From: Didemnitutus sp041906465
GTDB taxonomy: Bacteria > Verrucomicrobiota > Verrucomicrobiia > Opitutales > Opitutaceae
Reading direction: 5' to 3'
NCBI GenBank assembly: GCA_041906465.1
Contig: JAYRJE010000006.1
Span: 62,001-126,000 of the forward strand
DNA length: 64,000 bases
The notes under the pieces are model-generated. The model saw only the letters and a program-made list of their open reading frames with translations. It was not told the DNA's origin and searched no databases. The translations under genes were made by a program, and so were the position numbers. The number at the start of each line of letters is the position of its first letter. The first letter of the stretch is position 1. Below are positions 61,436 to 64,000 of the stretch, in pieces.

Positions 61436-61797
61436 AGCGCGTAAGGTCTTTCGCATTTCAGGTATTTGAACTCAGGGCGGTGGGCGGAGTAGAGGACGAT
61501 GCCCTTGCCGTCTTTGCGGAGCAGGATCTTGCCGTAGGCTTTATCGTTCTGGTGCATGAACCAGAATTCCCAGGTTTCGCCTTCGCGGGCCGGAGGAGTG
61601 AGATGCACCGGGCAACCTTGGAGCGACTGGGACAGCATCGTCTCGAAGTCCTCGAGCAACTCGCGGTAGGTGCCGCGCGGAAAATCGCGCTGCCAGTGCG
61701 TCCGGAAATCGTTCGTGTATTCGACCCGATTGCCGCGAGCGCGGAGATCCGCGCACACCGCCTGACGCCAAGTCGCAGGGATCGGCTGCAAGCTCAT
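61432..61797 (-). CDS. Putative toxin of the toxin-antitoxin-chaperone module
   Basis: 121 aa from MSLQPIPATWRQAVCADLRA. C-terminal beta-strands: WEFWFMHQNDKAYGKILLRK and GKGIVLYSAHRPEFKYL. I cannot assign it to MqsR, HigB or another named toxin family by eye; the size, basic nature and position support a toxin. Its stop overlaps the antitoxin ATG (ATGA). Start at 61797, 35 bp from an upstream palindrome. Confidence 0.65.
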   Translation of the reverse strand: MSLQPIPATWRQAVCADLRARGNRVEYTNDFRTHWQRDFPRGTYRELLEDFETMLSQSLQGCPVHLTPPAREGETWEFWFMHQNDKAYGKILLRKDGKGIVLYSAHRPEFKYLKCERPYAL

Positions 61798-61832
61798 GGG
61801 CTGGCGGGGCGGCAAACATGCAAAGAACGAAG

Positions 61833-61850
61833 AGGTATCAATTGATACCT
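61833..61850. promoter_or_regulatory. 18-bp perfect palindrome, likely operator of the toxin-antitoxin-chaperone operon
   Basis: AGGTATCAATTGATACCT reads identically on both strands. It lies 36 bp upstream of the toxin start, the usual place for antitoxin autoregulation. The AGGT...ACCT halves recall MqsA-type operators. Confidence 0.65.
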
Positions 61851-62003
61851 TCGGTCAAGCCTTGGGTTCCTTAAGACAAATTCCATCTCCGCGCCTCGGG
61901 GGTTCGACCGGCATCTCGCCGCTGAAAATGAAAACGGGCCACGCATATACGTTGGCCCGTGAGGAACAGACAGTCGCGACGGAAGCGGCGTGGCAAGAGC
62001 GGA

Positions 62004-63470
62004 TTAGCGACGGCGGCGACCGCGCTTCGACGGTGCGGTTTCGGCGACTTTCAGCTCGCGCGGCTCCGGCTCGGAGTAGCGCAGGCCTCCGGCCTGCCCC
62101 GGCTCGGCGATTCCAGCGCGTCGGCGAATTCGTTCCAGCAACACCGCGGCGGGCTCGTCGGCCGGGTTTTGCGGCACGAGTTGGCCGGCGAAGGCGCGGG
62201 CGAGGACGGACGCCGTGAGCTTTTCCACCTGCGCCTGCGCGCGCTGGAACCGCGCCTCCAGCTTGTCCGCCAACGCGAACAACGCCTCCACCCGCCGCAC
62301 GATTTCCTGCTGCTCGGGGAGAGGCGGAAGCGGAAATTCAACATCGCGGATATTCTGGAGATTCAGTCCGGGTTTTCCTTGGCCGTATGCCGCATCGAGA
62401 AGCTGCTTTCTTCCGTGCGTCGGACTGAGCAGCACGAGATAGACGAACGCAGCGAGCTTTGGTTCTTGGAGACGAACTAAGGCGACGTGCTGGCTGACGT
62501 AGGCATCGTCTAGTTTTTGCGCCACCAACGCCGTTTTGGACACGTTCGCTCCGGTTATCGTCACGAGAAGGTCATGCTGTTGAACCTTCGTTCGCGCGCC
62601 CTCGGCCTTGGCCGGGACCTGCACGAATGCGATATCCGCGAGATCGAGATAGTCCTGACTGATGTTCTGCGCGCGGATGAACATCTGGCCACTCGGAGCG
62701 TAATATTCCGCCCAGCCACGAGAGCCGCTCGTCACCAAAGAGACAAGGGAGCCGAGTTTGGTTGGTGCCCAGTCTGGTGGTGTTTCTCCATCGTCCGCGG
62801 ATTTTCTGTTTTCATCCCGCCAGTCGGCGGTGAGGCGGCCGGAGCAGGCGGCGGCGAGGACGGATTGGCGGAAGCGTTTCAGCAGCGCGGGAATCTTCGC
62901 GAGCCGCGCGCGCGTCGCGTCCACCTTGCCCAGCACCTCCTCCAGCTTCGCCACGATCCGCCGCTGCTCGGCGAGCGGCGGGAGCGGGATTTTCAGATCT
63001 CGTAGATGATTGAGATTCACCCTCGGACGCGTGGAGCCCTTCACCTCCTGATTGATTTGGCCAATCACCGCGGGGGAGTTGATCGCGAAGACAACGTAAC
63101 GCTTGGAGAACCGTCGCTCATCGATTCGCACACGCACCACATCGGCGACGACTACGCCCGCAGGCAGTGACGAGGGAATAACACACGCCTTGCCTACCGG
63201 ATCACCGAGCTTCGAAATCACGATGTCGCCGGACTTGAAAGAGTGCGCGGCCAACTCCTCGGCCTTCAACGCCGAGATGAAGCGCATGTTTTTTTCGAGG
63301 AATCGATTCCGGTCCACGTTTTGCAGGCGGATGATCGGGATGCCTTCGGCGACATACTCCTCAGATTTTAGATTCGAACCGAACGGTCCGGATACGATGT
63401 CCGACTTCGGGTCAGATGTAAGCTGGGCTAGGGAAGCGCTCACCCACCCTTGCGGCAGTTCGTCGCTCAC
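62004..63470 (-). CDS. hsdS: Type I restriction-modification specificity subunit HsdS
   Basis: 488 aa. Two target-recognition domains with the usual repeated organisation: domain 1 about 5-170, conserved helix region 1 (NHLRDLKIPLPPLAEQRRIV, then KLEEVLGKVDATRARL), domain 2 about 245-395, and conserved region 2 (IRDVEFPLPPLPEQQEIVRR). Start taken at the GTG at 63470, whose GTGA overlaps the hsdM stop. The C-terminal 50 residues contain an in-frame repeat-like stretch (AGLRYSEPEPREL region) and end in SKRGRRRR. It confers DNA sequence specificity to the complex. hsdR is not in the window. Confidence 0.92.
   Translation of the reverse strand: MSDELPQGWVSASLAQLTSDPKSDIVSGPFGSNLKSEEYVAEGIPIIRLQNVDRNRFLEKNMRFISALKAEELAAHSFKSGDIVISKLGDPVGKACVIPSSLPAGVVVADVVRVRIDERRFSKRYVVFAINSPAVIGQINQEVKGSTRPRVNLNHLRDLKIPLPPLAEQRRIVAKLEEVLGKVDATRARLAKIPALLKRFRQSVLAAACSGRLTADWRDENRKSADDGETPPDWAPTKLGSLVSLVTSGSRGWAEYYAPSGQMFIRAQNISQDYLDLADIAFVQVPAKAEGARTKVQQHDLLVTITGANVSKTALVAQKLDDAYVSQHVALVRLQEPKLAAFVYLVLLSPTHGRKQLLDAAYGQGKPGLNLQNIRDVEFPLPPLPEQQEIVRRVEALFALADKLEARFQRAQAQVEKLTASVLARAFAGQLVPQNPADEPAAVLLERIRRRAGIAEPGQAGGLRYSEPEPRELKVAETAPSKRGRRRR
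62076..62108. repeat. GTAGCGCAGGC hairpin inside the 3' end of hsdS
   Basis: GCAGGCCTCCGGCCTGC (62081-62097) preceded by GTAGC. Same style as GCAGGC/GCCTGC hairpins in non-coding DNA of the window, here read in frame within the C-terminal tail of HsdS. Confidence 0.55.
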
Positions 63471-64000
63471 TTTTCCACGCCCTCTTCTTTTTCCACGAGT
63501 GCGATGATCTCCTTCAGCTCGTCGACGGCGGCTTCGAGCTCGGTCACGGCTTCGGCGGCGAGGTCTTGCGGCTCGGGCAGCTCGTCGCCGTCCTCGAGCG
63601 ACTCGTCCTTCAGCCACGTGACGTCGAGCTTGTAGCCGCGCGCCTCGATCTCGGCGCGCGTGAATTTCCGGAAGCGGCCCGTCTCGCCGAGATCCTTGCG
63701 CTTGCTCAGCCCGTTCGCGTCGGCGCCGTAGCATTTTTCGAATTCCGCGAAGTGTGCGGGCGTGAGCGGGCGGTCCTTTTTGGTGATGCCGGGCACGTTG
63801 GAGCGGGCGTCGTAGATCCACGTCTCGGTGGTGGGGCGGCCTTTTTGGAGGAAGACGACGTTGGCCTTCACGCCCTGGCTGTAGGGCGTGAACGTGCCGC
63901 GCGGGAGGCGGAGCACGGTGTGCACGGCGCAATCCTGCATCACGAGCGCGAAGACTTCGCCGGCCTTGCCCTCGAAGAGGCAGTTGTCGGGGAGCACGAG
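63467..64000 (-). CDS. hsdM: Type I restriction-modification methyltransferase subunit HsdM (C-terminal part)
   Basis: Partial: about 178 C-terminal residues, entering from the right edge. Reads LVLPDNCLFEGKAGE, HTVLRLPRGTFTPYSQGVKANVVFLQKG, then WIYDARSNVPGITKKDRPLT and a helical acidic tail (ELEAAVDELKEIIALVEKEEG). This is the typical end of the N6-adenine methylase subunit; the SAM-binding and NPPF motifs lie outside the window. Its stop overlaps the hsdS start. Confidence 0.93.
   Translation of the reverse strand, partial: LVLPDNCLFEGKAGEVFALVMQDCAVHTVLRLPRGTFTPYSQGVKANVVFLQKGRPTTETWIYDARSNVPGITKKDRPLTPAHFAEFEKCYGADANGLSKRKDLGETGRFRKFTRAEIEARGYKLDVTWLKDESLEDGDELPEPQDLAAEAVTELEAAVDELKEIIALVEKEEGVEK

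Overview
The window looks like a chromosomal segment of a GC-rich verrucomicrobium, most likely an Opitutaceae member. The evidence is inference from gene content and style: a PEP-CTERM exported protein, a pyrophosphate-type phosphofructokinase, exported proteins with a DPDGDGLTN-type C-terminal segment, several lineage-style paralogous exported families, and many short intergenic hairpin repeats. I saw no tRNA, rRNA, CRISPR array, integrase or transposase.

Layout. 1-12.4 kb: histone-deacetylase-like protein (cut by the left edge), glycerophosphodiesterase, queC and queE (queuosine/deazapurine precursor), two ExoD paralogs, TerC, a YkvA-like protein, two small membrane/redox genes, a TauE/SafE permease, a hybrid histidine kinase overlapping an RmlD-like reductase, and a lipoate ligase. 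12.4-25.2 kb: S9 peptidase, pfp, an AT-richer two-gene segment (giant RCC1-repeat protein and an exported orphan) bracketed by two copies of the purB 3' end, purB, ppnP, a DUF5069-like gene and serA. 25.2-31.5 kb: a beta/gamma-crystallin plus DUF4214 protein, then three tandem paralogous membrane-anchored proteins divergent from an ECF-type sigma factor and its overlapping membrane partner. 31.5-45 kb: metallo-beta-lactamase-fold protein, gmk, a four-helix-bundle (23S rRNA intervening-sequence type) gene bracketed by two near-identical hairpin repeats, miaB, a lytic transglycosylase, a PEP-CTERM protein, two LuxR-type regulators around a metallophosphatase, rlmN and a TIGR01777-type epimerase. 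45-60 kb: MarC, a class-A-like serine hydrolase, two amidohydrolase paralogs (one without its metal ligands), feoA-feoB with a Cys-rich partner, dipeptide epimerase, two tandem paralogs of a peptidase-like fold lacking HEXXH, a NagZ-like glycosidase and a lipoprotein amidase. 60.4-64 kb: a toxin/antitoxin/SecB-like chaperone operon next to hsdS and the end of hsdM, a small defence cluster.

Themes. Cell-wall recycling and turnover recur (lytic transglycosylase, dipeptide epimerase, NagZ-like, amidase). The most unusual layer is the repeats: several families of degenerate inverted repeats built of short words (CACGGAT, GATTACGAG, ACACGAAA, CACAAAG, GCTGATAGC, GTAGGGCG). Two families occur as pairs on either side of one gene. 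Several members extend into coding sequence, in lipoate ligase, in hsdS and in an amidohydrolase signal peptide. The toxin-antitoxin-chaperone module with a perfect 18-bp palindrome upstream, and the duplicated purB end around a compositionally different segment, are the other main points.
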